NCBI GenBank assembly: GCA_014239625.1
Contig: JAAZYN010000198.1
Coordinates: 1 to 6,797 of the forward strand
Length of the DNA stretch: 6,797 nt
Source: Myxococcales bacterium
GTDB taxonomy: Bacteria; Myxococcota_A; UBA9042; PHBI01; JAAZYN01
Reading direction: 5' to 3'
Positions 1-6,305 of the stretch are shown one piece after another; position 1 is the stretch's first letter; the number at the start of each line of letters is the position of its first letter. The notes beneath the pieces were generated by a model, which made no database searches, was not told where the DNA came from, and saw nothing but the letters and a program-made list of their open reading frames with translations. A program made the translations under genes and the position numbers.

Positions 1-975
1 AACGCCGGCGATGGCTCCTCGGGAAGCGACGGCGTGGTGAGCGAGGACATCTTCAAGGACGGCTTCTCTTCGCCGCTATGCGGTGAAGAGGACATCGTCT
101 TCGACGTCGACGTGGTCCCCCCATCCATTCTCCTCGTCCTCGACCGCTCTGGGAGCATGTACGGCGGCAAATGGACCGCGACAAAGGCCGCCATCTCGAC
201 GGTGCTGGCGGACAAGGGGCCGAGCATGCGGTTCGGCCTGCAGCTGATGCCCGCGGACCTCGGCTGCAGCGTGTCTCAAGCTGCCCCCGAGGTGGACTTC
301 GGGCTCGACAACGGAGCGCTCATCAACGCCACGCTCGAGACCAAGGGCACGGGCGGCTCGACGCCCATGGGGGTCGCGATGCGCGCGGCCTACGATCACT
401 TCGTCGCGGTCGACCCGCCGGGGGAGCGATACGTGATCCTGGCGGCCGACGGAAAACCGTCCGACACCTGCCTGTCGGACTGCAGCACCTGCGACTGCAC
501 CTTCATCGACACCTGCAGCCTGTGCGGGGATCTTCTGAGCTGCGTGGACGCCGAGGTGGAGAACGCGGTGATCGACCTGGCGGGCATCGGGGCCAAGACC
601 TTCGTCATCGGCTTCGAGGGCGGCTGGGGGGCGTCGGAGCTTCTCAACTCCCTGGCCGAAAAGGGCGGCACCGCGTTGAACGGAGATCCCAAATTCTACC
701 AGGCCGGCGACGGGTCCATGCTCTCGAGCGCGCTCGGCGACATCGCCACCGAGGTGAGCGCCTGCAACGCTGAGCTCTCACCGCCACAGGGGTATTACGG
801 CCTGGTGGTGCAGATCGACGGCGAGACCGTGCCAAACGACTCCGCGCAGCAAGACGGCTGGGACCTGCTGGATGGGGACGTGCTGCAGTTCTACGGTGCC
901 GCGTGTGGGGCCGCCAGCGCTCAGGGCGCGGACGTGACGGTGACCTACCTGTGCAAGCCGACGCAGGGAGGCTGA
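1..975 (+). CDS. VWA-domain protein, probable secreted or lipoprotein (5' partial)
   Basis: The reading frame is open from the first base, so the N-terminus, including any signal peptide, is off the window; the in-frame GTG at 34 is probably not the start. The first visible residues (NAGDGSSGSDG) look like the Gly/Ser/Asp linker that often follows a lipobox in Myxococcota lipoproteins. A von Willebrand A domain follows. Counting from the first visible codon, the metal-ion-dependent adhesion site is complete: D48, S50 and S52 in LVLDRSGSM, T121 in GGSTPMG and D150 in AADGKPSD. Directly after D150 lies a cluster of seven cysteines (residues 157-181), likely disulfide-bonded outside the cytoplasm. 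A beta-rich C-terminal part (from about residue 260) has three more cysteines. VWA domains with an intact site normally bind a divalent metal and mediate protein contacts; the partner here is unknown. The domain call is firm; the surface location is inferred. Confidence 0.88.
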   Translation, partial: NAGDGSSGSDGVVSEDIFKDGFSSPLCGEEDIVFDVDVVPPSILLVLDRSGSMYGGKWTATKAAISTVLADKGPSMRFGLQLMPADLGCSVSQAAPEVDFGLDNGALINATLETKGTGGSTPMGVAMRAAYDHFVAVDPPGERYVILAADGKPSDTCLSDCSTCDCTFIDTCSLCGDLLSCVDAEVENAVIDLAGIGAKTFVIGFEGGWGASELLNSLAEKGGTALNGDPKFYQAGDGSMLSSALGDIATEVSACNAELSPPQGYYGLVVQIDGETVPNDSAQQDGWDLLDGDVLQFYGAACGAASAQGADVTVTYLCKPTQGG

Positions 976-1114
976 GCAGCCGTAAGCCGCGTCCGGGCGG
1001 TGTGATGTGCGCCTTCGGCTGGCGGGGTTGTGGCCGCTTGGGGACACGCGACGCCCTCACCTCCACGAGCTGCTCGTCGCGTCACCGAGCGGCCTTCGGG
1101 CGGACGGGTGTTCC

Positions 1115-1132
1115 CACACGGGTTGACGTGTG
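1115..1132. promoter_or_regulatory. Inverted repeat CACACG-N6-CGTGTG, possible operator
   Basis: CACACG at 1115-1120 and CGTGTG at 1127-1132 are perfect reverse complements separated by GGTTGA. The dyad sits about 50 bases upstream of the lyase start and overlaps the only TTGACG word in the gap, a typical place for a repressor or activator site. Six-base arms are short and could be chance in GC-rich DNA. Confidence 0.3.
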
Positions 1133-1138
1133 CAACAA

Positions 1139-1158
1139 GTGACGCGCCGGAACGTCAC
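1139..1158. promoter_or_regulatory. Inverted repeat GTGACG-N8-CGTCAC, possible operator
   Basis: GTGACG at 1139-1144 and CGTCAC at 1153-1158 are perfect reverse complements around an 8-base spacer. It ends 10 bases before the ribosome binding site of the lyase gene. Its half-site word TGACG recurs nearby at 1124-1128, in the complementary sense at 1080-1084, and as the palindrome TGACGTCA at 1182-1189. It could be a protein-binding site or a small RNA hairpin in the leader; no regulator is identifiable. Confidence 0.3.
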
Positions 1159-1167
1159 CTTCAGTCC

Positions 1168-1173
1168 CAGGAG
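1168..1173 (+). promoter_or_regulatory. Ribosome binding site fixing the lyase start
   Basis: CAGGAG lies 7 bases before ATG 1181, a near-ideal Shine-Dalgarno spacing. This favours ATG 1181 over the in-frame GTG at 1130, which would add 17 residues (MQQVTRRNVT...) that fit no family N-terminus. Confidence 0.75.
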
Positions 1174-1180
1174 CTGCCTC

Positions 1181-2431
1181 ATGACGTCACCCAAGCGCGC
1201 GCCCCAGCCGGTCCCCTCTGATCCCGTCGAGCGCCTGGCGGCGCTGCGCCATGAGTTTGGCGAGCACGGCGGGGTCAACATGTCCATCGAAGCCTCGACC
1301 ACCTTCACCGTGATGGAGGCGGGCACGATGCCGGAGATCTTTCAGGGCCGCCTGGGTCCAGATGACGGCGGCTGCTTCCTGTATGGTCGTCACTTCAACC
1401 CGACGGTGTACGTCTTGGGGCGCCAGCTCGCTGCGCTGGAAGGGGCGGAGGCGGGTTATTGCACCGGCAGTGGCCTGGGCGCTATCTCGTGCGCCCTGCT
1501 GGGGCTGTTGAACCAAGGCGACCACGTGGTCGCCTCGGACACCCTGTACGGCGGAACCTGGGCTATGCTGGCTGAGTTCTTGCCGCAGAAGTGCGGAATC
1601 ACGACGAGCTTCGTCGACGCCAACGATGCGGACGCGGTGGCCGCCGCGTGCACATCTCGCACGCGGGTCGTCTACACGGAGTCGCTCTCCAACCCGACGC
1701 TGCGGGTCGCCAACCTGCCCATGCTCGCCGACGTCGCACACGCTCACGGGGCGCAGCTGGTCGTCGACAACACCTTCACGCCGCTCGCGATGACGCCGAT
1801 CGATCACGGCGCTGACGTGGTCGTCCACTCGCTGACCAAATTCGTCAACGGGGCCAGTGACTTCATCGCCGGCGCGGTCTGCGGGACGTCAGAGTTTGTG
1901 AGCTCCTTGATGGATCTCCATGTGGGACCGCTGATGATCCTGGGTCCGACCATGGACCCCCAGGTCGCGCACGCAATCAGCCTCCGGGTGCCACATCTTC
2001 CGATCCGCATGATCGAGCACGCGCGAAGAGCACAGCGCTTTGCAGAGGGGCTCCAGGCGGCAGGGATCTCGGTCACCTACCCCGGTCTGGCACAGCATCC
2101 TGACCACGCGCTCATGCGAAACATCGGACGGCCCGAGTATGGTTTCGGCGGTCTGCTCACCATCGACGCGGGTAGTCGCGCGTGCGCCGAGGCTCTGATG
2201 GACGATCTCCAGAACAAAGAGGGGTTTGGGTTCATGGCCGTCAGCCTGGGGTATTTCGACACGCTGATGTCCTGCTCGGCCAGCTCCACCTCCAGCGAGC
2301 TCAGCGACGAGGCGCTTCGGGCCGCGGGGATCTCGCCGGGCCTGCTGCGGATGTCCATCGGGTTCACGGGCAGCGTCGAGCAGCGCTGGCAGCAGCTCGA
2401 GCGAGCGCTGGGTCGCGTGGGGCTGCTCTGA
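1181..2431 (+). CDS. PLP-dependent Cys/Met metabolism enzyme, plant-type methionine gamma-lyase-like
   Basis: This 416-residue protein belongs to the Cys/Met metabolism PLP-dependent family (cystathionine gamma-synthase, cystathionine lyases, methionine gamma-lyase, sulfhydrylases), whose members are usually 390-430 residues. Family residues are visible: Y68 and R70 in LYGRHFNPT (cofactor phosphate, from the neighbouring subunit), Y123 in TLYGGT (stacks on the PLP ring), D196 in VVDNTF (pyridine nitrogen), S217 and T219 with the Schiff-base lysine K220 in HSLTKF, and R390 in LLRMSIG (substrate carboxylate). Several stretches match my recollection of Arabidopsis methionine gamma-lyase closely: HEFGEHGGVNMSIEAS (24-39), the LGPTM segment (254-258), FGFMAVSLGY (349-358) and LMSCSASSTSSEL (362-374). 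The expected reaction is methionine to methanethiol, 2-oxobutyrate and ammonia in the cytoplasm. Position 125 is Gly where classical bacterial methionine gamma-lyase has an active-site Cys, as in the plant enzyme. It stands alone between two spacers. The fold is certain; the exact substrate is inferred, and a sulfhydrylase or cystathionine enzyme is possible. Confidence 0.93.
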   Translation: MTSPKRAPQPVPSDPVERLAALRHEFGEHGGVNMSIEASTTFTVMEAGTMPEIFQGRLGPDDGGCFLYGRHFNPTVYVLGRQLAALEGAEAGYCTGSGLGAISCALLGLLNQGDHVVASDTLYGGTWAMLAEFLPQKCGITTSFVDANDADAVAAACTSRTRVVYTESLSNPTLRVANLPMLADVAHAHGAQLVVDNTFTPLAMTPIDHGADVVVHSLTKFVNGASDFIAGAVCGTSEFVSSLMDLHVGPLMILGPTMDPQVAHAISLRVPHLPIRMIEHARRAQRFAEGLQAAGISVTYPGLAQHPDHALMRNIGRPEYGFGGLLTIDAGSRACAEALMDDLQNKEGFGFMAVSLGYFDTLMSCSASSTSSELSDEALRAAGISPGLLRMSIGFTGSVEQRWQQLERALGRVGLL

Positions 2432-2820
2432 CGTGAGGGGAACCCATGTTCTGCGGCCCCCTTTGCGCCGTCTGAAGCTGCGCCCGGGCCGCTGACCCGG
2501 CGCTCGGGTCAGGTCGGGTTGCCTGACGGAGCCGGGACCGGCTCAATGAGAACGACGGCTCAGCGGATTGCACGCTGAACTACCAGATCGCGGGGGCCAC
2601 TGCGCCCTGGTCGCAAGCATCGCTACGTTCTGATTCGCCCCCCGGTTGGGCTCAGCGTGGGTCACTTCCGGTCGCAGCGCTGACAAAAGCGCGACCTCCG
2701 GCGCGCTCGGCGTATCTCGAGAGATGACTCACCGACCGCCCCTTCGGCCCACGGCCCCGGCGGCGAGACCTTCAGCTTCGAGGTTGCGTTGGTCGAAGGG
2801 GGTCGTTACCGTCCGCGGCC
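2432..2820. other. 389-base spacer, no confident gene
   Basis: Between the lyase stop and the propeller start I find a perfect 8-bp hairpin (2492-2512) and a second weaker one (GCGCT at 2677-2681 with AGCGC at 2688-2692, loop GACAAA, flanked by GTC/GAC). A stop-free + strand frame at 2527-2727 lacks ATG, GTG and TTG starts. A frame starting at 2646 on the + strand runs into the propeller gene in the wrong phase and has shadow-like composition. No clear promoter motif is visible. Confidence 0.55.
2492..2512 (+). terminator. Hairpin 61 bases after the lyase gene, possible terminator
   Basis: CTGACCCG (2492-2499) and CGGGTCAG (2505-2512) pair perfectly around a 5-base loop GCGCT. The position fits the end of the lyase transcript. 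There is no T-tract after it (GTCGGGTTGCC follows), so it would be a weak intrinsic terminator or a 3' stabilising hairpin. Confidence 0.4.
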
Positions 2821-4611
2821 ATGAGCGCTCTCCGGGCCGTCATCCCCACCGCGATGCTGCTGATGGTCACGTCTGGCTGTCCGTCACCGGCGCCTCAGCA
2901 GTTCGACGCCGTCAACCAGGCCACGCTGGACACCGCCTCGGGTGCGATCACCTACGGCCGCGAGCGCGCCTTCCCATCGGCGCCCCGGGATCAGTTCATC
3001 GGCTGTGTCCGGGCCTCGCCGCTGCGCTACAACGGACCTGACGGCGCCGAGATCATCGTGGCCGACGCCAACGCGGTCCACGGGCTTTCCCCTCTGTCCG
3101 GTGAGACCCTCTGGACCGTCATCCCTTCGGCGCCCGAGGCAGAGGACCCATACATCGTGTCCACGCCGTTGATCCTCGGCGACCGCCTCTTCGTCCTCTA
3201 CCACACCACGGACCGGCCCGCCGGCGTCGCTCCCGGAGCGCACCGCCACAACCTCTACGATGTCCGACGACGCCATCTGGTGTCCGCTATCGACCTCGCC
3301 GGGCGCCGCGTGGACCCAGACTTTCCTCCCGTGGAGTTGGGCGCCATCGCCACCGACGTAGATGGCCATCCGGTTCCGTTCCTGAGCAACAACAACCTGG
3401 GGCGCGCTCAGGTCGACCATGCGGTCGCGGCAGGACAAGCGTTGGGCAACCTCTATCTGAGTTTCGGCAACGCACGCGACCTGCAGCCATGGCATGGCTG
3501 GGTGTTCGAGGTGTCCCTCGACGCCTGGCAAGCTCAGGGATCGGCGGCTGCTCAGACGAGCTGGCTCGTGACGACCCCGGAGGCGAACTGTGGCGCAAGC
3601 GGCGTCTCGGGGAGCACCAGTAGAGTGTGCGGTGGCGGGCTGTGGGCGCCATCTGGCCAACTCATCGTGCCCAACGGAGACAGCTACGACATCGTCCTCG
3701 CCCCCGGCAACGGTCAGCTGGACCTGCTACGGAACGACTTCGCCAACACGCTGATGAGGGTCGGGCCCGGGCTGGATTTCGATACGGGCTGTGACGCGGC
3801 CGCGTGCGCTGACGTGCAACCGGACGACCCCGCGATCGCGTGCAGCGAGAGCTGCCAGAACCTCTTCATCCCGCGACTTCTACCGGGGCAGGGCTTCCCA
3901 GATCCGGGCGACGGCGCCTGCGATGATGAGACGTCTCTGTTCGAGTGCTGGCGAAAGCTCGACTACATTGGTGGCAGCACCCCCGTGTACGTCGCACTGA
4001 GCGACGGCCCCAACCTGCTCGTGTATCCGACCAAGGACGGCCACGTCTATCTGATCGACGCCGACCACTTGGGAACCCTTTACGACCGGGCCAAGGCCGC
4101 CGACACCTGCGGCGCCCCTGGAGACAAGTGCCTATGGTCATGGGCCGGGATGATCGTCACCCAGCCCGCGCTCACCGAGCGCGGCGGGCGCCCACTCGTC
4201 CTGGTGCCCACCTTCGTGGCGGACAACACCCACGACGCGGGGGTCGTCGCCTTCGCGATCACCAACGACGCCGACGGCCCCCGCCTGGAACGGATCTGGG
4301 AGTATCCGGCAGGGGGAACCGACGAAGCTCGCAGCCTGTTCCGCAAGCACCCGGGACGAATAGCCCTGGCGCGACACGGCGCCGACGCGGTCGAGTTTGG
4401 ATGGATCGTGGACACCTCCGACGCTCACCGACGCCTTCACGCGATCGACATCCAGAGCGGCGCCGGGGTGTTGAAGGTGGATCTGCTCGGCAAGGGATAT
4501 CGATTCACCCAACCGCTGGTCATTGGCGACACCGTGTATCTCCCGTCGTGCAGCGCGGACGAAGGACCGTCGTTCGTGGAGGCCTACCGCCTCACCGTGT
4601 CCTCGGAGTAG
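2821..4611 (+). CDS. PQQ-like beta-propeller lipoprotein
   Basis: This 596-residue protein starts with a lipoprotein-type signal: hydrophobic residues 6-16 and VTSGC with C20 as the likely lipidated cysteine. The -3 residue is Thr, not the canonical Leu. Quinoprotein-type repeat signatures follow: IVADANAVHGL...GETLWTV (78-100), LYLSFGNARDLQPWHGWVFEV read in two parts (211-219, 224-231), GGLWAPSG and APGNGQLD (272-301), LLVYPTKDGHVYLID (399-413) and LHAIDIQSGAG (539-549). These indicate a PQQ-like beta-propeller. A Cys-rich insertion with six cysteines (C324, C329, C341, C345, C367, C376) interrupts the blades. No adjacent Cys-Cys pair, as found in many PQQ dehydrogenases, is present, so PQQ binding and catalysis are doubtful; a binding or scaffold role is as likely. 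The ribosome binding site is weak: GAAGGGGG ends 18 bases before the ATG. The cytochrome gene begins 7 bases after the stop, indicating co-transcription. Family call good, function unknown. Confidence 0.85.
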   Translation: MSALRAVIPTAMLLMVTSGCPSPAPQQFDAVNQATLDTASGAITYGRERAFPSAPRDQFIGCVRASPLRYNGPDGAEIIVADANAVHGLSPLSGETLWTVIPSAPEAEDPYIVSTPLILGDRLFVLYHTTDRPAGVAPGAHRHNLYDVRRRHLVSAIDLAGRRVDPDFPPVELGAIATDVDGHPVPFLSNNNLGRAQVDHAVAAGQALGNLYLSFGNARDLQPWHGWVFEVSLDAWQAQGSAAAQTSWLVTTPEANCGASGVSGSTSRVCGGGLWAPSGQLIVPNGDSYDIVLAPGNGQLDLLRNDFANTLMRVGPGLDFDTGCDAAACADVQPDDPAIACSESCQNLFIPRLLPGQGFPDPGDGACDDETSLFECWRKLDYIGGSTPVYVALSDGPNLLVYPTKDGHVYLIDADHLGTLYDRAKAADTCGAPGDKCLWSWAGMIVTQPALTERGGRPLVLVPTFVADNTHDAGVVAFAITNDADGPRLERIWEYPAGGTDEARSLFRKHPGRIALARHGADAVEFGWIVDTSDAHRRLHAIDIQSGAGVLKVDLLGKGYRFTQPLVIGDTVYLPSCSADEGPSFVEAYRLTVSSE

Positions 4612-4618
4612 ACGAACA

Positions 4619-4990
4619 TTGAACGTGAAAGGGTTTGGATGGGCCGTTCTTGGGCCAGCCCTGCTGCTGGCATGCCCAGGGGCCGGGGAGAGTGTTCAGT
4701 GGGCGCCTGATGTCGAGCGGAGCCTCATACGGCACTGCGCCGGCTGCCATGGCTCTTCGGGCTGCACCGTGGCCTGGAGCTGTTTTCTGGATGAACCGGA
4801 GCTGCTGCTCGCGCAGCCGACGTCTCCAGCGTACTGCGGCGACAGCGCGACCGCCGGACAGTGTGCGGTCCGGACCATCGAGAGCGACACCATGCCACCG
4901 GGCGGCTGCGTTACCCATGCGGGTGGCTGCATGTCCGACGTGGAGCTCAGCCTATTGCGACGGTGGGTCGAGTCGGGCATGCGCTTGTAG
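4619..4990 (+). CDS. Small monoheme c-type cytochrome lipoprotein
   Basis: I choose TTG 4619 as the start: GGAG at 4605-4608 lies 10 bases upstream, inside the end of the propeller gene, whereas the alternative GTG at 4625 would be 16 bases away. The product is 123 residues. Residues 8-18 are hydrophobic and end in LLAC, a canonical lipobox, with C19 lipidated. The heme c site is CAGCH (C40, C43, H44), and M92 in SDTMPPGG is the probable second axial ligand. The ending LSLLRRWVESGMR (111-122) is typical of the final helix of such domains in Myxococcota and Planctomycetes. Six extra cysteines (C49, C55, C73, C82, C97, C104) could form three disulfides within this very small domain. It should pass single electrons at the envelope. 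With the propeller gene only 7 bases upstream, the two products probably act together. The domain call is strong; the redox partner is unknown. Confidence 0.85.
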   Translation: MNVKGFGWAVLGPALLLACPGAGESVQWAPDVERSLIRHCAGCHGSSGCTVAWSCFLDEPELLLAQPTSPAYCGDSATAGQCAVRTIESDTMPPGGCVTHAGGCMSDVELSLLRRWVESGMRL

Positions 4991-4992
4991 CC

Positions 4993-5014
4993 CCGGGCGC
5001 TGAACGTCGCCCGG
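4993..5014 (+). terminator. GC-rich hairpin just after the cytochrome gene
   Basis: CCGGGCG (4993-4999) pairs perfectly with CGCCCGG (5008-5014) around an 8-base loop. It begins 3 bases after the cytochrome stop codon, in the gap between two converging genes, as expected of a terminator. The T-tract is missing (ATTACC follows), which is common for intrinsic-like hairpins in high-GC genomes but lowers certainty. The remaining gap to 5161 shows nothing else I can name. Confidence 0.5.
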
Positions 5015-5161
5015 ATTACCCATGGCACGCCGAGCGACACCAGCAAGCGTCGTGGAGCTGGCCCTCACCGACACCGGGCAGGCTGGCATCGTCTGGAGGT
5101 GTCGTAGCACTTCGAGGGAGGCCAAGGAAGCGCAGCTCCGGCAACCGTGCCACCGACCAGC

Positions 5162-6295
5162 TCATGGGGACGGGGCGGATGGTCCATCCGAGATGAGTTG
5201 CTCGTCCATGTCGAGCTCTGCGAGCTCGTCGGTGGCGACAGACACAGGCGCCGCCGCGCCGGCACCGAACGTGCCTTGGAGCAGTGACCCGGGGAGTTGA
5301 GCGCCCCCTCCGCGCACAGCATCGAAAAATGTGAAGCTCGCCAGCGCGTCGCCCACCTCATGGCCCCAGAGCCTCATCTCCGGGCTCCCGAGCCAATTGG
5401 GCTCCTCATCGCCGAGATCGATCAGGAAGAAGTCGGTTTGCGACTGCTCCGCAGCGACATCCAGGTCTTGAATTCCCCGGCGCCAACTGTAAAAACAACG
5501 GTCGTCGGACGACCCAGAAAACGCAAACGATGCCTCCGACACCCAATCGCCTTTCTCAGACCACCTGATCGAGTAACTGCCGGGCGCCAGCGGCAAAGCG
5601 ATGACCTCCTTGGCTCCTGCGGCGAGGGTGATCGGCTCGCCGACGGACTCTCCGAGACTGTTCCAGATCGTGATGGCGTTTCCATTCCAGCCGTCCCCAT
5701 AGGCGTCCACCAGCGTGAGCTGCACCCCAGCGCCCTTCGGCTGCTCGATGACCTCGCCCCTGCAGATGGCGTCCCCGGACACAGCGAAGGTCCTCAGTAC
5801 GTCACCGACTTGTCCAGCGAGAGATATCGCGTCGGGGAAGATGGAAAAGGACACCTCCGCCGGCCACCCTCCTTTCGCGGACCAGGTGACCGAGTAGGTG
5901 TCAGGTACCAGAGGCAGCGCGATGGTGCCCGCTGCGCCTGCCGCGAGTGTGATGGGCGCGCCAACGGGCTCGCCGAAGCTGTTCCAGACCGTGATGGCGT
6001 TACCGTTCCAGCCGTCCCCGTACGTGTCCACAAGGCTGAACACGACGTCGACCACGGGGGCGGAGAGGTCCGCGACGACGCCACACTCATCAAACGCTTC
6101 GGAATGCCACACGCACGTCCCGTCCCACGCGGTCGAGCAGCAATAGCCGTCGATCGCGCAGACCGCAGTCTCGCAGGCCAGATCAGCACAGCCAGGCGTA
6201 CTCGACGCGGCGTGGCAGCTATCATCTTGTCCCGCCCAAGCCGCGCCAGCCAGGCCGATGACGAAGAGAAATACGGAGCACGTCAAGAGCCTCAC
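5162..6295 (-). CDS. Secreted Cys-rich protein with two tandem YGDGWNGN domains
   Basis: The preferred start is GTG at 6295, preceded by GGAGGG with a 4-base gap; it yields 377 residues with a clear signal peptide (MRLLTCSVFLFVIGLAGAAWA, read as 1-9 and 10-21) and likely cleavage after AWA at A21. Residues 27-71 form a Cys-rich module with nine cysteines, including YCCSTAWD (51-58) and CVWHSEAF (61-68), a pattern seen in secreted proteins of Myxococcota and Planctomycetes. Two beta-sandwich-like domains follow, at 84-152 and 191-259, each opening with LVDxYGDGWNGNAIT; by hand count 46 of 69 positions are identical. The rest (262-377) is acidic and low in family signals, ending APSP. The product is probably exported and may bind a surface, glycan or calcium through the DxYGDGWNGN loop, but that is inference. 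It converges on the cytochrome gene. The + strand frame over this region (5297-6388) is a shadow. Confidence 0.82.
   Translation of the reverse strand: MRLLTCSVFLFVIGLAGAAWAGQDDSCHAASSTPGCADLACETAVCAIDGYCCSTAWDGTCVWHSEAFDECGVVADLSAPVVDVVFSLVDTYGDGWNGNAITVWNSFGEPVGAPITLAAGAAGTIALPLVPDTYSVTWSAKGGWPAEVSFSIFPDAISLAGQVGDVLRTFAVSGDAICRGEVIEQPKGAGVQLTLVDAYGDGWNGNAITIWNSLGESVGEPITLAAGAKEVIALPLAPGSYSIRWSEKGDWVSEASFAFSGSSDDRCFYSWRRGIQDLDVAAEQSQTDFFLIDLGDEEPNWLGSPEMRLWGHEVGDALASFTFFDAVRGGGAQLPGSLLQGTFGAGAAAPVSVATDELAELDMDEQLISDGPSAPSP
5519..5725 (-). repeat. YGDGWNGN domain, second copy
   Basis: This encodes residues 191-259 of the secreted protein. It lies exactly 321 bases (107 codons) from the first copy and differs mostly by conservative changes (V/I, F/L, S/T). 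Divergence at about one third of residues indicates an internal duplication that is not recent. Confidence 0.85.
5840..6046 (-). repeat. YGDGWNGN domain, first copy
   Basis: This encodes residues 84-152 of the secreted protein. The strongest DNA conservation with the second copy is around the codons for YGDGWNGNAIT and for PITLAAGA. The linker between copies (153-190) contains one cysteine, C178, and is not itself repeated. Confidence 0.85.
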
Positions 6296-6299
6296 GATG

Positions 6300-6305
6300 C
6301 CCTCC
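6300..6305 (-). promoter_or_regulatory. Ribosome binding site deciding the GTG start at 6295
   Basis: On the - strand GGAGGG precedes GTG by CATC. Together with the signal peptide that begins right there, this supports the GTG over the in-frame ATG at 6589, 98 codons upstream. Confidence 0.65.

Larger units (their letters stand above)
976..1180. other. Intergenic gap with possible regulatory sequence
   Basis: This 205-base gap separates the VWA gene from the lyase gene. I see no convincing terminator with a T-tract after 975 and no good sigma-70 promoter. A TTGACG at 1123-1128 could be a -35 element, but nothing resembling TATAAT sits 16-18 bases downstream. The gap holds two small inverted repeats and repeated TGACG/CGTCA words, listed separately. 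Confidence 0.5.

Noticed and set aside
977..1021. CAGCCG...CGGCTG as a terminator for the VWA gene
   Set aside because: Six-base arms with a loop of more than 30 bases and no T-tract are not a credible terminator.
1130..1180. GTG 1130 as start of the lyase
   Set aside because: It adds 17 residues with no family match, while ATG 1181 has CAGGAG at 7 bases.
1182..1189. TGACGTCA as a stand-alone operator
   Set aside because: It is inside the first codons of the lyase gene; an 8-base palindrome alone is weak, so it is only counted in the half-site cluster.
1187..1828. - strand ORF of 213 codons inside the lyase gene
   Set aside because: It is antisense to a well-recognised PLP enzyme and has the Arg/Gly/Val-rich composition of a GC-driven shadow.
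2884..3660. - strand ORF of 258 codons inside the propeller gene
   Set aside because: No recognisable motif, Arg-rich composition, and the + strand frame carries clear propeller repeats.
4523..4618. Upstream start for the cytochrome inside the propeller gene
   Set aside because: It would place 32 Arg-rich residues before the lipoprotein signal; TTG 4619 gives a clean signal peptide and lipobox.
3945..4622. + strand ORF of 225 codons overlapping the propeller gene
   Set aside because: It is in a different phase within a real gene and reads as Arg/Pro-rich noise.
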